Source of the DNA: Rhodococcus sp. UNC23MFCrub1.1 | GTDB taxonomy: Bacteria > Actinomycetota > Actinomycetes > Mycobacteriales > Mycobacteriaceae | Length of the DNA: 64,000 nucleotides | Assembly: GCF_000686025.1 (NCBI RefSeq) | Contig: NZ_JMLQ01000003.1 | Coordinates: 124,001 to 188,000 of the forward strand | Direction: 5' to 3' | Shown here: positions 1 to 8,262 of the stretch, one piece after another | How positions within the stretch are numbered: the first letter of the stretch is position 1 | Layout: each line of letters opens with the position of its first letter | The notes under the pieces: model-generated | What the model was told of the DNA's origin: nothing | The model's input: the letters and a program-made list of their open reading frames with translations, nothing else | The model's database searches: none | Position numbers and translations under genes: made by a program

Positions 1-2
1 CG

Positions 3-800
3 GCCCTCGGCCTCGTCGGATCCGCCGTGGCCAACGTCATCGGCCAGGCCGTCGCAGCGACGCTGTTCGTCTCCGCCCTGATGCGCGGGCCGCGGACCCG
101 CTCGCTCCGGCCGGATCTCGCGATCATCCGCCGCCAGCTCGTCCTCGGCCGGGACCTCGTGCTCCGCTCGTTCGCCTTCCAGGCCTGCTTCCTGTCCGCG
201 GTGACCGTGGCGTCCCGCTTCGGTGCCGGTGCGGTCGGGGCCCATCAGGTGGTTCTGCAGTTGTGGAATCTCGTCGCGTTGATGCTGGACTCGTTGGCCA
301 TCGCCGCACAGTCCCTGGTCGGCGCCGCGTTGGGGGCGGGCCGTGGCCGCGCCGCGTCGATGCTCGCCTCGCGGGTGACCGCGTGGTCCGTCGGTTTCGC
401 CGTGGTGCTCGCCGGACTGTTCGCCGCCACCCACACGGTGATCCCGCCGCTCTTCACGTCCGACTCGTCGACCCTGACGAGCATCGACGGCATCTGGTGG
501 TTGTTCGTCGCGCTGATCCCCGTCGCCGGCGTCGTGTTCGCCCTCGACGGTGTGCTGCTCGGGGCCGGGGATGCCGCCTTCCTGCGGAACGCAACTCTCG
601 CGAGCGCCGTCGTCGGATTCCTGCCGCTGATCTGGCTCGCGGCGATCCTCGACTGGGGGTTGCCGGGAATCTGGGTGGGCCTGATGGTGTTCGTCAGCCT
701 GAGAGCGGTCTCCGTGGTCTGGCGGACCGCGTCGGGCGCCTGGATCAGAACGGGGACCGATACCGTCGGGAGCCGAACATCAACCGCAGAAGGGTCGTGA
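3..800 (+). CDS. dinF: MATE-family efflux protein, C-terminal part
   Basis: This is the C-terminal part (about 265 residues) of a multidrug and toxin extrusion (MATE) exporter of the inner membrane, which couples efflux of organic cations or drugs to H+ or Na+. The frame is open to the left edge, so the GTG at 27 is an internal codon and the true start lies outside the window. Hydrophobic segments alternate with short Arg-rich loops, giving about six membrane spans, and the AGAVGAHQVVLQLW stretch is typical of the second MATE bundle. It ends in a hydrophilic Thr/Ser tail, and its stop lies two bases before the pptH start. Placement upstream of pptH-pptT-truB fits the DinF subgroup of Mycobacteriales. 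The family is clear; the substrate cannot be told. Confidence 0.85.
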   Translation, partial: ALGLVGSAVANVIGQAVAATLFVSALMRGPRTRSLRPDLAIIRRQLVLGRDLVLRSFAFQACFLSAVTVASRFGAGAVGAHQVVLQLWNLVALMLDSLAIAAQSLVGAALGAGRGRAASMLASRVTAWSVGFAVVLAGLFAATHTVIPPLFTSDSSTLTSIDGIWWLFVALIPVAGVVFALDGVLLGAGDAAFLRNATLASAVVGFLPLIWLAAILDWGLPGIWVGLMVFVSLRAVSVVWRTASGAWIRTGTDTVGSRTSTAEGS

Positions 801-802
801 GT

Positions 803-1762
803 GTGCCAGCCAAGTTGTGGGCCGTCAGCGACATCCACGTCGGTCACAAGGGCAACCGGCCCGTCACCGAGGCCATCGAACCGGAGAGCCCCGAGGACTG
901 GCTGATCGTCGCCGGAGACGTGTCGGAGAAGACGGACGACATTCGCTGGGCGCTCGCCGAGCTGAAGTCGAAGTTCGACACCGTGATCTGGGTGCCGGGA
1001 AACCACGAGCTGTGGACCACGGTCAAGGACCCGGTACAGATGCACGGTGAGGCGCGCTACGACTACCTGGTCACGATGTGCCGGGAACTGGGTGTGCTGA
1101 CGCCCGAGGACCCGTTCCCCGTGTGGGAGGGGGAGGTCGGGCAGGCCGGAGGCCGGTCGGGATATGTGGGCCCCGTCACGCTGGTGCCGATGTTCGTGTT
1201 GTACGACTACTCTTTCCTGCCTGCGGGCACCACGAACAAGCTCGACGGTCTGGCGCTGGCGCGCAGCCGCAACGTGGTGGCCACCGACGAGTTCCTCATC
1301 ACCCCGACGCCCTACGCGTCCCTCGACGCGTGGTGCGCGGCGCGGCTGGCGATCACCGAGAAGCGGTTGGCCGAGGTGGACACCTCGATCCCGACGGTGC
1401 TGATCAACCACTGGCCGCTGGTGCGGCAGCCCACCGAGGTGCTGTTCTATCCCGAGTTCGCCCTCTGGTGCGGAACCACGGCGACCAAGGACTGGCACAC
1501 CCGCTACAACGCCCTGTGTGCGGTCTACGGCCACCTCCACATCCCACGGACGACGTACTACGACGGCGTGCGGTTCGAGGAGGTGTCGGTGGGCTACCCG
1601 CGCGAGTGGAAACGCCGCGGACTCCCGGATCAGGTGCTGCGACAGATCCTTCCGGTCCCCGAGTACCCGCCGGGATCGTTGAACAAGTTCGGCGGCCACT
1701 TCACGGTCACGCCGGAGATGGAAGCGGAAGTGGAGAAGATGCGAGCGGAGAAGCGACTGTGA
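803..1762 (+). CDS. pptH: Metallophosphoesterase, PptH-type phosphopantetheinyl hydrolase
   Basis: A 319-residue cytoplasmic binuclear metallophosphoesterase. The metal-ligand motifs occur in order: SDIHVGH near residue 8, VAGDVSE, VPGNHELW, INHWPLV and YGHLHIP near the C-terminus. In Mycobacterium tuberculosis the equivalent gene beside pptT (Rv2795c, PptH) encodes a hydrolase that removes 4'-phosphopantetheine from carrier proteins, opposing PptT. The same adjacency here, with a 4-nt GTGA overlap into pptT, supports that role. GTG at 803 is chosen because the AGAAGG purine run near 787-792 sits about 10 nt upstream; GTG at 797 is an alternative that would overlap the dinF stop. The fold is seen directly; the substrate is inferred from family and context. 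Confidence 0.8.
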   Translation: MPAKLWAVSDIHVGHKGNRPVTEAIEPESPEDWLIVAGDVSEKTDDIRWALAELKSKFDTVIWVPGNHELWTTVKDPVQMHGEARYDYLVTMCRELGVLTPEDPFPVWEGEVGQAGGRSGYVGPVTLVPMFVLYDYSFLPAGTTNKLDGLALARSRNVVATDEFLITPTPYASLDAWCAARLAITEKRLAEVDTSIPTVLINHWPLVRQPTEVLFYPEFALWCGTTATKDWHTRYNALCAVYGHLHIPRTTYYDGVRFEEVSVGYPREWKRRGLPDQVLRQILPVPEYPPGSLNKFGGHFTVTPEMEAEVEKMRAEKRL

Positions 1763-2457
1763 CGACGGCACGAGAGACCTCCCTGCTCGGCGGGCTGCTC
1801 GCGCGCGGCGTCGTCGCCGAGGAGCTGTTCGAGGATCCGCCCGGTCTCACCCCGCACCCCCGCGAGGCGCATCTCGTGGAGAAGGCCGTCGACAAGCGCA
1901 AGCGCGAGTTCACCTCGGCGCGGCACTGCGCCCGACTCGCGATGGGCCGGCTCGGACTCGAGCCCGGTCCGATCCTGCGCGGCGAGATGGGATCGCCGGT
2001 GTGGCCGGGCGGCGTCGTCGGCTCGCTCACGCACTGCGACGGCTATCGCGCCGCCGCCGTGGGCTACGCGTTGCAGGTCCGCTCGGTGGGCATCGACGCG
2101 GAACCGCACGAACCGCTGCCGGACGGCGTGCTGAAAGCCGTGAGCATCGAGGCCGAGCGTGAGGTCCTGGCCACCCGCACCGACGACGAGGTGCAGTGGG
2201 ACAAATTGCTGTTCTGCGCGAAGGAGGCGACGTACAAGGCCTGGTACCCGCTGACCGGGCGGTGGCTCGGATTCGAGGACGCGCACATCACCTTCGAGCG
2301 CGATGCCGACTCGGCGGGACGCTCGACCGTCACCGGTACCTTCCGCTCCCGGCTGCTGGTCCCCGGCGACACCACCAGCGGCGCACCGCTCACCTCCCTC
2401 GACGGACGCTGGGCCGTCTCCGACGGCCTCGTCGTCACTGCGATCACGGTCTTCTGA
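1759..2457 (+). CDS. pptT: 4'-phosphopantetheinyl transferase (Sfp/PptT type)
   Basis: A 232-residue enzyme that moves 4'-phosphopantetheine from CoA onto a conserved serine of acyl and peptidyl carrier proteins, activating type I FAS, polyketide synthases and NRPSs. The signature acids lie in VGIDAEPHEPL (around residue 110), and the second motif is WDKLLFCAKEATYKAWYP, with the KEA-x-YK core of Sfp-type transferases. Length matches mycobacterial PptT. The GTG start overlaps the pptH stop as GTGA, so the two opposing enzymes are probably translationally coupled. Carrier-protein targets are not encoded in the window, apart from a truncated adenylation-like protein at 24762. Confidence 0.93.
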   Translation: MTTARETSLLGGLLARGVVAEELFEDPPGLTPHPREAHLVEKAVDKRKREFTSARHCARLAMGRLGLEPGPILRGEMGSPVWPGGVVGSLTHCDGYRAAAVGYALQVRSVGIDAEPHEPLPDGVLKAVSIEAEREVLATRTDDEVQWDKLLFCAKEATYKAWYPLTGRWLGFEDAHITFERDADSAGRSTVTGTFRSRLLVPGDTTSGAPLTSLDGRWAVSDGLVVTAITVF

Positions 2458-2504
2458 CGGCCGGCCTCCGGCCTTCCCGCGATCTTCTGACAGACTTCTC
2501 CCTC

Positions 2505-3422
2505 GTGCCAGCTCACCCCAAACCCCCCACAGGACTCGACGGCGCCGGACTTCTGGTGGTGGACAAGAGTGGCGGAGTCACCAGCCACGACGTCGTCTCC
2601 GCCTGTCGCAAGGCCTTGAAGACGCGCCGCATCGGGCACGCCGGCACTCTCGATCCCATGGCGACGGGGGTGCTGGTGCTCGGTGTCGAGCGAGCGACCA
2701 AGATGCTGGGTCTGCTGTCGCTGACCACCAAGGAGTACACCGCGACCGTCCGCCTCGGAGCCGCCACCACCACCGACGACGCCGAGGGCGAGACGGTGTC
2801 GACGGCGGACACGAGTGCGGTGACGGACTCCGGGATCGACGAGGCCGTCGCCGCGCTGACCGGGAAGATCAGTCAGGTCCCGTCGAGTGTCAGCGCCATC
2901 AAGGTGGACGGCAAGCGCGCCCACGCTCTCGTTCGGGAGGGCGAGGACGTCGTGCTCGAACCGCGCACGGTCACCGTCTCCCGCTTCGACGTCCTGGAGC
3001 GTCGTCGGGGGAGCGACGTGATCGATCTGGACGTCCACGTCGAGTGCACGTCCGGGACCTACGTGCGGGCGCTCGCCCGAGACCTGGGTGCGTCCCTGGG
3101 CGTCGGCGGCCACCTGACCGCGTTGCGGCGCACCCGGGTCGGACCGTTCACGTTGGAGCACGCCCGCACTCTCGACGAGGTGCGGGACGACCCGCACGTG
3201 AGCCTCGACATCGACGCTGCCGCTCGCACGGCGTTCCCGCACCGGACGGTCACGTCGGACGAGGCCGAATCGTTGAGCCAGGGACGCTGGCTCGACCCGA
3301 TCGGGATGCCCGGCATCTACGCGGCACTGGACGAGAACGGCCACACCATCGCCCTGGTGCAGGAACGCGGCAAGCGGGCCGGCACCGTGATGGTCGTGCG
3401 GCCGGCCACGCTGCGCCCCTGA
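2505..3422 (+). CDS. truB: tRNA pseudouridine(55) synthase
   Basis: A 305-residue TruB that isomerises U55 in the T-loop of tRNAs. The catalytic aspartate lies in the canonical motif GHAGTLDPMATGVL (around residue 45), preceded by VVDKSGGVTSHDVV. The region GTYVRALARDLG is the second TruB signature. A C-terminal extension ending AGTVMVVRPA is in keeping with the actinobacterial PUA-like tail. The start at GTG 2505 follows a 47-nt gap after pptT; no strong Shine-Dalgarno is visible. It is convergent with mntR, separated by only 21 nt. Confidence 0.95.
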   Translation: MPAHPKPPTGLDGAGLLVVDKSGGVTSHDVVSACRKALKTRRIGHAGTLDPMATGVLVLGVERATKMLGLLSLTTKEYTATVRLGAATTTDDAEGETVSTADTSAVTDSGIDEAVAALTGKISQVPSSVSAIKVDGKRAHALVREGEDVVLEPRTVTVSRFDVLERRRGSDVIDLDVHVECTSGTYVRALARDLGASLGVGGHLTALRRTRVGPFTLEHARTLDEVRDDPHVSLDIDAAARTAFPHRTVTSDEAESLSQGRWLDPIGMPGIYAALDENGHTIALVQERGKRAGTVMVVRPATLRP

Positions 3423-3443
3423 GTTCGTCGGGGCGGTCCGGCG

Positions 3444-4112
3444 TCAGTCCGTGGTCATCCAGATCGCCTCGGCGGCAACATGACCCAGGTCGAGTACCGT
3501 GTCGGCCACCTGCACGGCCACGGTCCCGGCGAAGTCGCGGCGCTCGACCATCGTGATCGACAGGTCGAGGGTGATGCCGATGGAATCGAAGTACCGCAAC
3601 ATGTCCGGATCCGAGTCGGAGATGCGGGTGACGTGGCCCTTCTGGCCCGCGACGAAATCGCTGAGCGGTACCGCCGGCGGTGCGGGAATGGTGCCGTCGA
3701 TGGTGGGGATGGGATCTCCGTGCGGGTCGCGTGACGGCCGACCGAGCTTGGCGTCGATGCGCTCGACGAGCAGGTCCGACACCGCGTGTTCGAGCACCTC
3801 GGCCTCGTCGTGCACCTCGTCCCAGCCGTAGCCCATCTCCTCGACCAGCCAGGTCTCGATGAGCCGATGCCTGCGGACCATGCCGATGGCGGCGCGCCGC
3901 CCGGCCTCGGTGAGCGTGATGGACCCGTAGCGGGCGTGGTCGACGAGGCCCTGATCGGCGAGTTTGCGTACCGCCTCGGAAACCGTGGACGGCGAGACGC
4001 ACATCCGGGAGGCGAGCATCTTGGTGCTCACCGGCTCGTCGGAGTACTCGCTCGCGGTCCAGATGACCTTGAGGTAGTCCTGCGCGACGGTGGAGAGGGC
4101 AGGGGCTGGCAC
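3444..4112 (-). CDS. mntR: DtxR/MntR-family manganese-responsive regulator
   Basis: A 222-residue metal-dependent repressor with three parts. An N-terminal winged helix (about residues 1-65) contains the recognition region MCVSPSTVSEAVRKL. A metal-binding dimerisation domain follows, containing HDEAEVLEHAVSD. The C-terminal FeoA/SH3-like domain begins near residue 145. Where iron-sensing DtxR/IdeR carries Cys (HDEACxxEH), this protein has Glu, the state described for MntR, which argues for manganese sensing. The gene order matches mycobacterial mntR (Rv2788) near ribF. The GTG start at 4112 has a TAAGCT -10 box 6 nt upstream, suggesting a leaderless mRNA. Confidence 0.88.
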   Translation of the reverse strand: MPAPALSTVAQDYLKVIWTASEYSDEPVSTKMLASRMCVSPSTVSEAVRKLADQGLVDHARYGSITLTEAGRRAAIGMVRRHRLIETWLVEEMGYGWDEVHDEAEVLEHAVSDLLVERIDAKLGRPSRDPHGDPIPTIDGTIPAPPAVPLSDFVAGQKGHVTRISDSDPDMLRYFDSIGITLDLSITMVERRDFAGTVAVQVADTVLDLGHVAAEAIWMTTD

Positions 4113-4118
4113 GCCGAC

Positions 4119-4124
4119 AGCTTA
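4119..4124 (-). promoter_or_regulatory. -10 box of mntR (leaderless)
   Basis: TAAGCT on the minus strand ends 6 nt before the mntR GTG, so transcription would start at or next to the initiation codon. No Shine-Dalgarno is possible in that gap. Confidence 0.5.
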
Positions 4125-4165
4125 GCCGTCGGTGCGCCGGACGTGACCGGTCGATCGTCGGCCCG

Positions 4166-4171
4166 TAGGCT
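4166..4171 (+). promoter_or_regulatory. -10 box of ribF (leaderless)
   Basis: TAGGCT lies 7 nt before the ribF GTG at 4179. It is divergent from the mntR -10 box, about 40 bp away, so the two genes share a compact bidirectional promoter region. Confidence 0.5.
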
Positions 4172-4178
4172 CCTGGTC

Positions 4179-5147
4179 GTGGAGAGATGGCGAGGTCTCG
4201 ACGATGTCCCGGCCGACTGGGGCAGATGTGTTCTGACGATCGGCGTGTTCGACGGCGTACACCGCGGCCACGCCCAATTGATCGACCGCGCCGTGACATC
4301 GGCGGCGGCACGCGGAGTGCCGAGTGTGCTCATGACCTTCGATCCGCATCCGATGGAAGTGGTGCGTCCAGGCAGTCACCCGGCCCAGCTGACCACCCTC
4401 ACCCGGCGTGCCGAACTGGCCGAGGAACTGGGCATCGACGTCTTCTGCGTCATGCCTTTCACGCCGGAGTTCATGAAGCTCACCCCCGATCGCTACATCC
4501 ACGACATCCTCGTCGAGCGGCTGCACGCCGCCGAGGTCGTGGTGGGGGAGAACTTCACGTTCGGCAAGAAGGCCGCCGGCAACGTCGATCTGCTCCGGTC
4601 CGCCGGTACGCGGTTCGGGTTCGCGGTCGACGGTGTCACTCTGCTGGCCGAGGAGTCGGTCACGTTCTCCTCCACCTACATTCGCGCCTGCGTCGACGCC
4701 GGTGACGTCGCGGCCGTCGCCGACGCGCTCGGTCGACCCCACCGAGTCGAGGGCGTGGTGGTGCACGGTGACGGCCGTGGCCGCACCATCGGCTACCCCA
4801 CGGCCAACGTCAAGCCGCCCATGCACGCCGCCATCCCGGCGGACGGGGTGTACGCGTCGTGGTTCACGGTGCTCGGACCCGGACCGATCATGGGTACCGT
4901 GACTCCCGGAAAGCGTTGTCGCGCAGCGGTGTCGGTGGGGACCAATCCCACGTTCTCGGGGCGCACCCGCACGGTGGAGGCGTTCGTCCTGGACGGCGAC
5001 GCCGATCTCTACGGGCAGCACGTCGCGGTGGACTTCGTCGAGCGTCTGCGCGGCATGGAGGCCTTCGCCTCGGTGGACGAGCTGATCGCGCAGATGGATC
5101 TCGACGTCGACCGTGCCCGCGACATCCTCGCCGCCCTGGACGCCTGA
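4179..5147 (+). CDS. ribF: Bifunctional riboflavin kinase / FMN adenylyltransferase
   Basis: A 322-residue enzyme making FMN and then FAD from riboflavin. The N-terminal nucleotidyltransferase half shows FDGVHRGHAQLI (HxGH-type motif, residues about 28-40), TFGKKAAGN and FSSTYIRA. The C-terminal flavokinase half begins near GRPHRVEGVVVHGDGRGRTIGYPTAN, with the GxGxGRxxGxPTAN signature. Length is normal for the bifunctional form. GTG 4179 is chosen because a TAGGCT -10 box lies 7 nt upstream and the conserved N-terminus begins just after it. FAD supply is relevant to the several flavoenzymes of the choline island, though nothing links them directly. Confidence 0.95.
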   Translation: MERWRGLDDVPADWGRCVLTIGVFDGVHRGHAQLIDRAVTSAAARGVPSVLMTFDPHPMEVVRPGSHPAQLTTLTRRAELAEELGIDVFCVMPFTPEFMKLTPDRYIHDILVERLHAAEVVVGENFTFGKKAAGNVDLLRSAGTRFGFAVDGVTLLAEESVTFSSTYIRACVDAGDVAAVADALGRPHRVEGVVVHGDGRGRTIGYPTANVKPPMHAAIPADGVYASWFTVLGPGPIMGTVTPGKRCRAAVSVGTNPTFSGRTRTVEAFVLDGDADLYGQHVAVDFVERLRGMEAFASVDELIAQMDLDVDRARDILAALDA

Positions 5148-5182
5148 ATGAAGAGGTGTCGTTCGGACCTCGGCCACTGAGG

Positions 5183-5188
5183 TAGGAT
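5183..5188 (+). promoter_or_regulatory. Probable -10 box for rpsO
   Basis: TAGGAT lies about 100 nt upstream of the rpsO start. The roughly 90-nt leader that would follow is GC-rich with possible hairpins, and it ends in a good AGGAG ribosome site at 5275-5280. Confidence 0.4.
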
Positions 5189-5287
5189 GGTCGACTGTTG
5201 TTCGCTGCGGTCCGCGGCGGCTGCAACACCGCGCCCTCGGGTGCGGCACCATCCACGCGCGGACGGCACTGCATCAGGAGTTTCACT

Positions 5288-5557
5288 GTGGCTTTGACCA
5301 CCGAACAGAAGAAGCAGATCCTCGGCGAGTACGGCGTCCACGAGACGGACACCGGATCGCCGGAAGCCCAGGTGGCGATGCTCACCAAGCGCATCCAGGA
5401 TCTCACCGAGCATCTCAAGGTGCACAAGCACGATCACCACTCACGTCGCGGCCTGCTGCTGCTCGTGGGTCGTCGTCGTCGTCTGCTCAAGTACGTGCAG
5501 AAGGTCGACGTCGCGCGGTACCGCTCGCTCATCGAGCGTCTGGGACTGCGTCGATAA
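5288..5557 (+). CDS. rpsO: 30S ribosomal protein S15
   Basis: An 89-residue S15, exactly the usual length, which binds 16S rRNA in the platform of the small subunit. Family hallmarks are the N-terminal helix [11 protein letters not shown], the [15 protein letters not shown] motif, [19 protein letters not shown] and the basic C-terminal [13 protein letters not shown] start is preceded by AGGAG with about 8 nt spacing. It lies 361 nt upstream of pnp, the rpsO-pnp pairing common in bacteria. Confidence 0.97.
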   Translation: MALTTEQKKQILGEYGVHETDTGSPEAQVAMLTKRIQDLTEHLKVHKHDHHSRRGLLLLVGRRRRLLKYVQKVDVARYRSLIERLGLRR

Positions 5558-5918
5558 TTTCCGTCATGGTTCACACGATCGCGCCGGCGAGGCAGCCCAC
5601 GGCTGTTCCTCGTCGGCCGTTCGTCGTGGACCGGTAGTGTCACAGCAGTACTCCCTCTCCGGGAGTGCACAGCACCACAGGTAGGCCGCCGACTCGGCGG
5701 TGAGCACCATCAGCCGTTCGTCCCCGACACACGTCGCGGTGTCGGTCTTCGGTAGTGGTCTCTCGGTTTCCGGACGCGCGGAGCGCGACCCGGCCCGGGG
5801 GACTTCGATCGTGGGCCGCCTCCGCTCGCACGTCGACTCGGGGACGCCGCACCGGACCACCGGGTTCGAGTGCGCGCCCGGGTGGGCACGGCGAAGACGA
5901 GAGGACGAGAAGACTTCC
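5558..5918 (+). other. Non-coding leader between rpsO and pnp with two hairpins
   Basis: A 361-nt gap with no convincing gene. A TAGTGT box at 5635-5640 could be a pnp -10. Just after it come two perfect hairpins: ACTCCC/GGGAGT with a 5-nt loop at 5650-5666, and CCGCCG/CGGCGG with a 3-nt loop at 5686-5700. If that promoter is used, the pnp transcript would begin almost at the first hairpin and carry about 270 nt of leader. In enteric bacteria pnp is autoregulated through a leader stem-loop; whether this leader works similarly is unknown. Confidence 0.4.
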
Positions 5919-8201
5919 ATGTCAGAGACCACCACGAACACCGCAGCGGCCACCGAGGTCGACGAGGGCGTGTTCGAGACCACCGCCGTCATCGACAACG
6001 GGTCGTACGGCACCCGCACCATCCGCTTCGAGACCGGCCGGCTGGCCAAGCAGGCCGCCGGCGCCGTCGTCGCATACCTGGACGACGAGACCATGCTGCT
6101 CTCGGCCACCAGCGCCTCGAAGCACCCCAAGGACCACTTCGACTTCTTCCCGCTGACGGTGGACGTCGAGGAGCGGATGTACGCCGCCGGCCGCATCCCC
6201 GGATCGTTCTTCCGTCGTGAGGGACGCCCCAGCACCGACGCCATCCTGACCTGTCGCCTGATCGACCGGCCGCTGCGTCCGACGTTCGTCGACGGACTGC
6301 GCAACGAGATCCAGGTCGTCATCACCGTGATGAGCCTCGATCCGAAGGACCTGTACGACGTCGTGGCCATCAACGCCGCGTCGGCGTCCACCCAGCTCGC
6401 GGGCCTGCCGTTCTCCGGCCCCATCGGCGGCGTCCGTGTCGCCCTGATCGACAAGCAGTGGGTAGCGTTCCCCACCAACGAGCAGCTCGAGAAGGCCGTG
6501 TTCAACATGGTCGTCGCCGGCCGCGTCGTCTCGGGCACCGGTGCGGACGCCGACGTCGCGATCATGATGGTCGAGGCCGAGGCGACCGAGAAGGTCATCG
6601 CCCTCGTCGAGGACGGCGCGCAGGCGCCCACCGAGGCCATCGTGGCCGAGGGCCTCGAAGCAGCGAAGCCGTTCATCGCATCGCTGTGCGAGGCGCAGAA
6701 GCAGCTCGCCACGGCGGCCGCCAAGCCCACCGGCGACTTCCCGCTCTTCCCCGCGTACCAGTCCGACGTGTTCGAGGCTGTCGAGGGTGCGGCTCAGATC
6801 CCGCTCAACGAGGCACTCACCATCGCCGGCAAGACCGAGCGCGAGAGCAAGCTCGACGAGGTCAAGAATCAGATCCTCACCAGCGTGGGCGACCGGTTCG
6901 AGGGCCGCGAGAAGGAGATCGGCGCAGCGTTCCGCTCGCTGACCAAGAAGCTCGTGCGTCAGCGCATCCTGCGGGACCAGTTCCGCATCGACGGCCGCGG
7001 CATCACGGACATCCGTGAGCTCTCCGCCGAGGTCGCCGTCATCCCGCGCGCCCACGGCAGCGCGTTGTTCGAGCGTGGCGAGACCCAGATCCTGGGCGTC
7101 ACCACCCTCGACATGGTCAAGATGGCCCAGCAGATCGACTCGCTCGGACCCGAGACCAGCAAGCGCTACATGCACCACTACAACTTCCCGCCGTACTCCA
7201 CCGGCGAGACCGGACGCGTCGGATCGCCGAAGCGTCGCGAGATCGGCCACGGAGCCCTCGCGGAGCGCGCGCTGCTCCCCGTGCTCCCCAGCCAGGAGGA
7301 GTTCCCCTACGCCATCCGTCAGGTCTCGGAGGCGCTCAGCTCCAACGGATCCACGTCGATGGGCTCGGTCTGTGCGTCGACGCTGGGCATGCTCAACGCC
7401 GGTGTGCCGCTGAAGGCACCGGTCGCCGGCATCGCCATGGGTCTGGTCTCCGACCAGGTCGACGGTGAGACCCGCTACGTCGCCCTCACCGACATTCTCG
7501 GTGCGGAGGACGCGTTCGGCGACATGGACTTCAAGGTCGCCGGCACCCGCGAGTTCGTCACCGCCCTGCAGCTGGACACGAAGCTCGACGGCATCCCGTC
7601 GCAGGTTCTGGCCGGTGCGCTGTCGCAGGCCAAGGACGCGCGCGTCACGATCCTCGACGTCATGGCCGAGGCCATCGACGCGCCGGACGAGATGAGCCCG
7701 TACGCACCGCGTGTCACCGCGATCAAGGTCCCCGTGGACAAGATCGGCGAGGTCATCGGGCCCAAGGGCAAGATGATCAACTCGATCACCGAGCAGACCG
7801 GCGCCAACATCTCGATCGAGGATGACGGCACCGTCTACGTCGGTGCTGCGGACGGCCCGTCCGCACAGGCTGCGATCGACATGATCAACGCCATCGCGAA
7901 CCCGCAGCTGCCCAAGGTCGGCGAGCGGTTCCTCGGAACCGTCGTCAAGACCACGGCATTCGGCGCGTTCGTCTCGCTGCTCCCCGGTCGTGACGGCCTG
8001 GTGCACATCTCCAAGCTGGGCAGCGGCAAGCGCATCAACAAGGTCGAGGACGTCGTCAGCGTCGGATCGAAGCTCCGCGTGGAGATCGCCGACATCGACA
8101 ACCGCGGCAAGATCAGCCTCGTCCCGGTCGAGGACGACGCGGCAGCCGCCGCGCCGGCCGACGATCAGGTCGCCACCTCCGACGAGGTCAGCGCTGAGTA
8201 A
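5919..8201 (+). CDS. pnp: Polyribonucleotide nucleotidyltransferase (PNPase / GpsI)
   Basis: A 760-residue phosphorolytic 3'-5' exoribonuclease of the RNA degradosome. It has two RNase PH-like halves, the second beginning near [19 protein letters not shown] domain follows with [18 protein letters not shown] (about residue 610), then an S1 domain with [19 protein letters not shown]. An acidic Ala/Asp-rich tail closes the protein. ATG 5919 starts a short actinobacterial N-terminal extension before [24 protein letters not shown]. With RNase J at 36620, the window encodes both main actinobacterial RNA-decay nucleases. Confidence 0.96.
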   Translation: MSETTTNTAAATEVDEGVFETTAVIDNGSYGTRTIRFETGRLAKQAAGAVVAYLDDETMLLSATSASKHPKDHFDFFPLTVDVEERMYAAGRIPGSFFRREGRPSTDAILTCRLIDRPLRPTFVDGLRNEIQVVITVMSLDPKDLYDVVAINAASASTQLAGLPFSGPIGGVRVALIDKQWVAFPTNEQLEKAVFNMVVAGRVVSGTGADADVAIMMVEAEATEKVIALVEDGAQAPTEAIVAEGLEAAKPFIASLCEAQKQLATAAAKPTGDFPLFPAYQSDVFEAVEGAAQIPLNEALTIAGKTERESKLDEVKNQILTSVGDRFEGREKEIGAAFRSLTKKLVRQRILRDQFRIDGRGITDIRELSAEVAVIPRAHGSALFERGETQILGVTTLDMVKMAQQIDSLGPETSKRYMHHYNFPPYSTGETGRVGSPKRREIGHGALAERALLPVLPSQEEFPYAIRQVSEALSSNGSTSMGSVCASTLGMLNAGVPLKAPVAGIAMGLVSDQVDGETRYVALTDILGAEDAFGDMDFKVAGTREFVTALQLDTKLDGIPSQVLAGALSQAKDARVTILDVMAEAIDAPDEMSPYAPRVTAIKVPVDKIGEVIGPKGKMINSITEQTGANISIEDDGTVYVGAADGPSAQAAIDMINAIANPQLPKVGERFLGTVVKTTAFGAFVSLLPGRDGLVHISKLGSGKRINKVEDVVSVGSKLRVEIADIDNRGKISLVPVEDDAAAAAPADDQVATSDEVSAE

Positions 8202-8262
8202 GAAGTACACGAACGCGGCGGCGCGGTCTGCGGAGCTCTCGGGCTCCCGGCCGCGCCGCCGT

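Noticed and set aside
27-800. GTG at 27 as a true gene start
   Set aside because: The frame is open to base 3 and the MATE fold is clearly missing its N-terminal half, so the gene is cut by the window edge.
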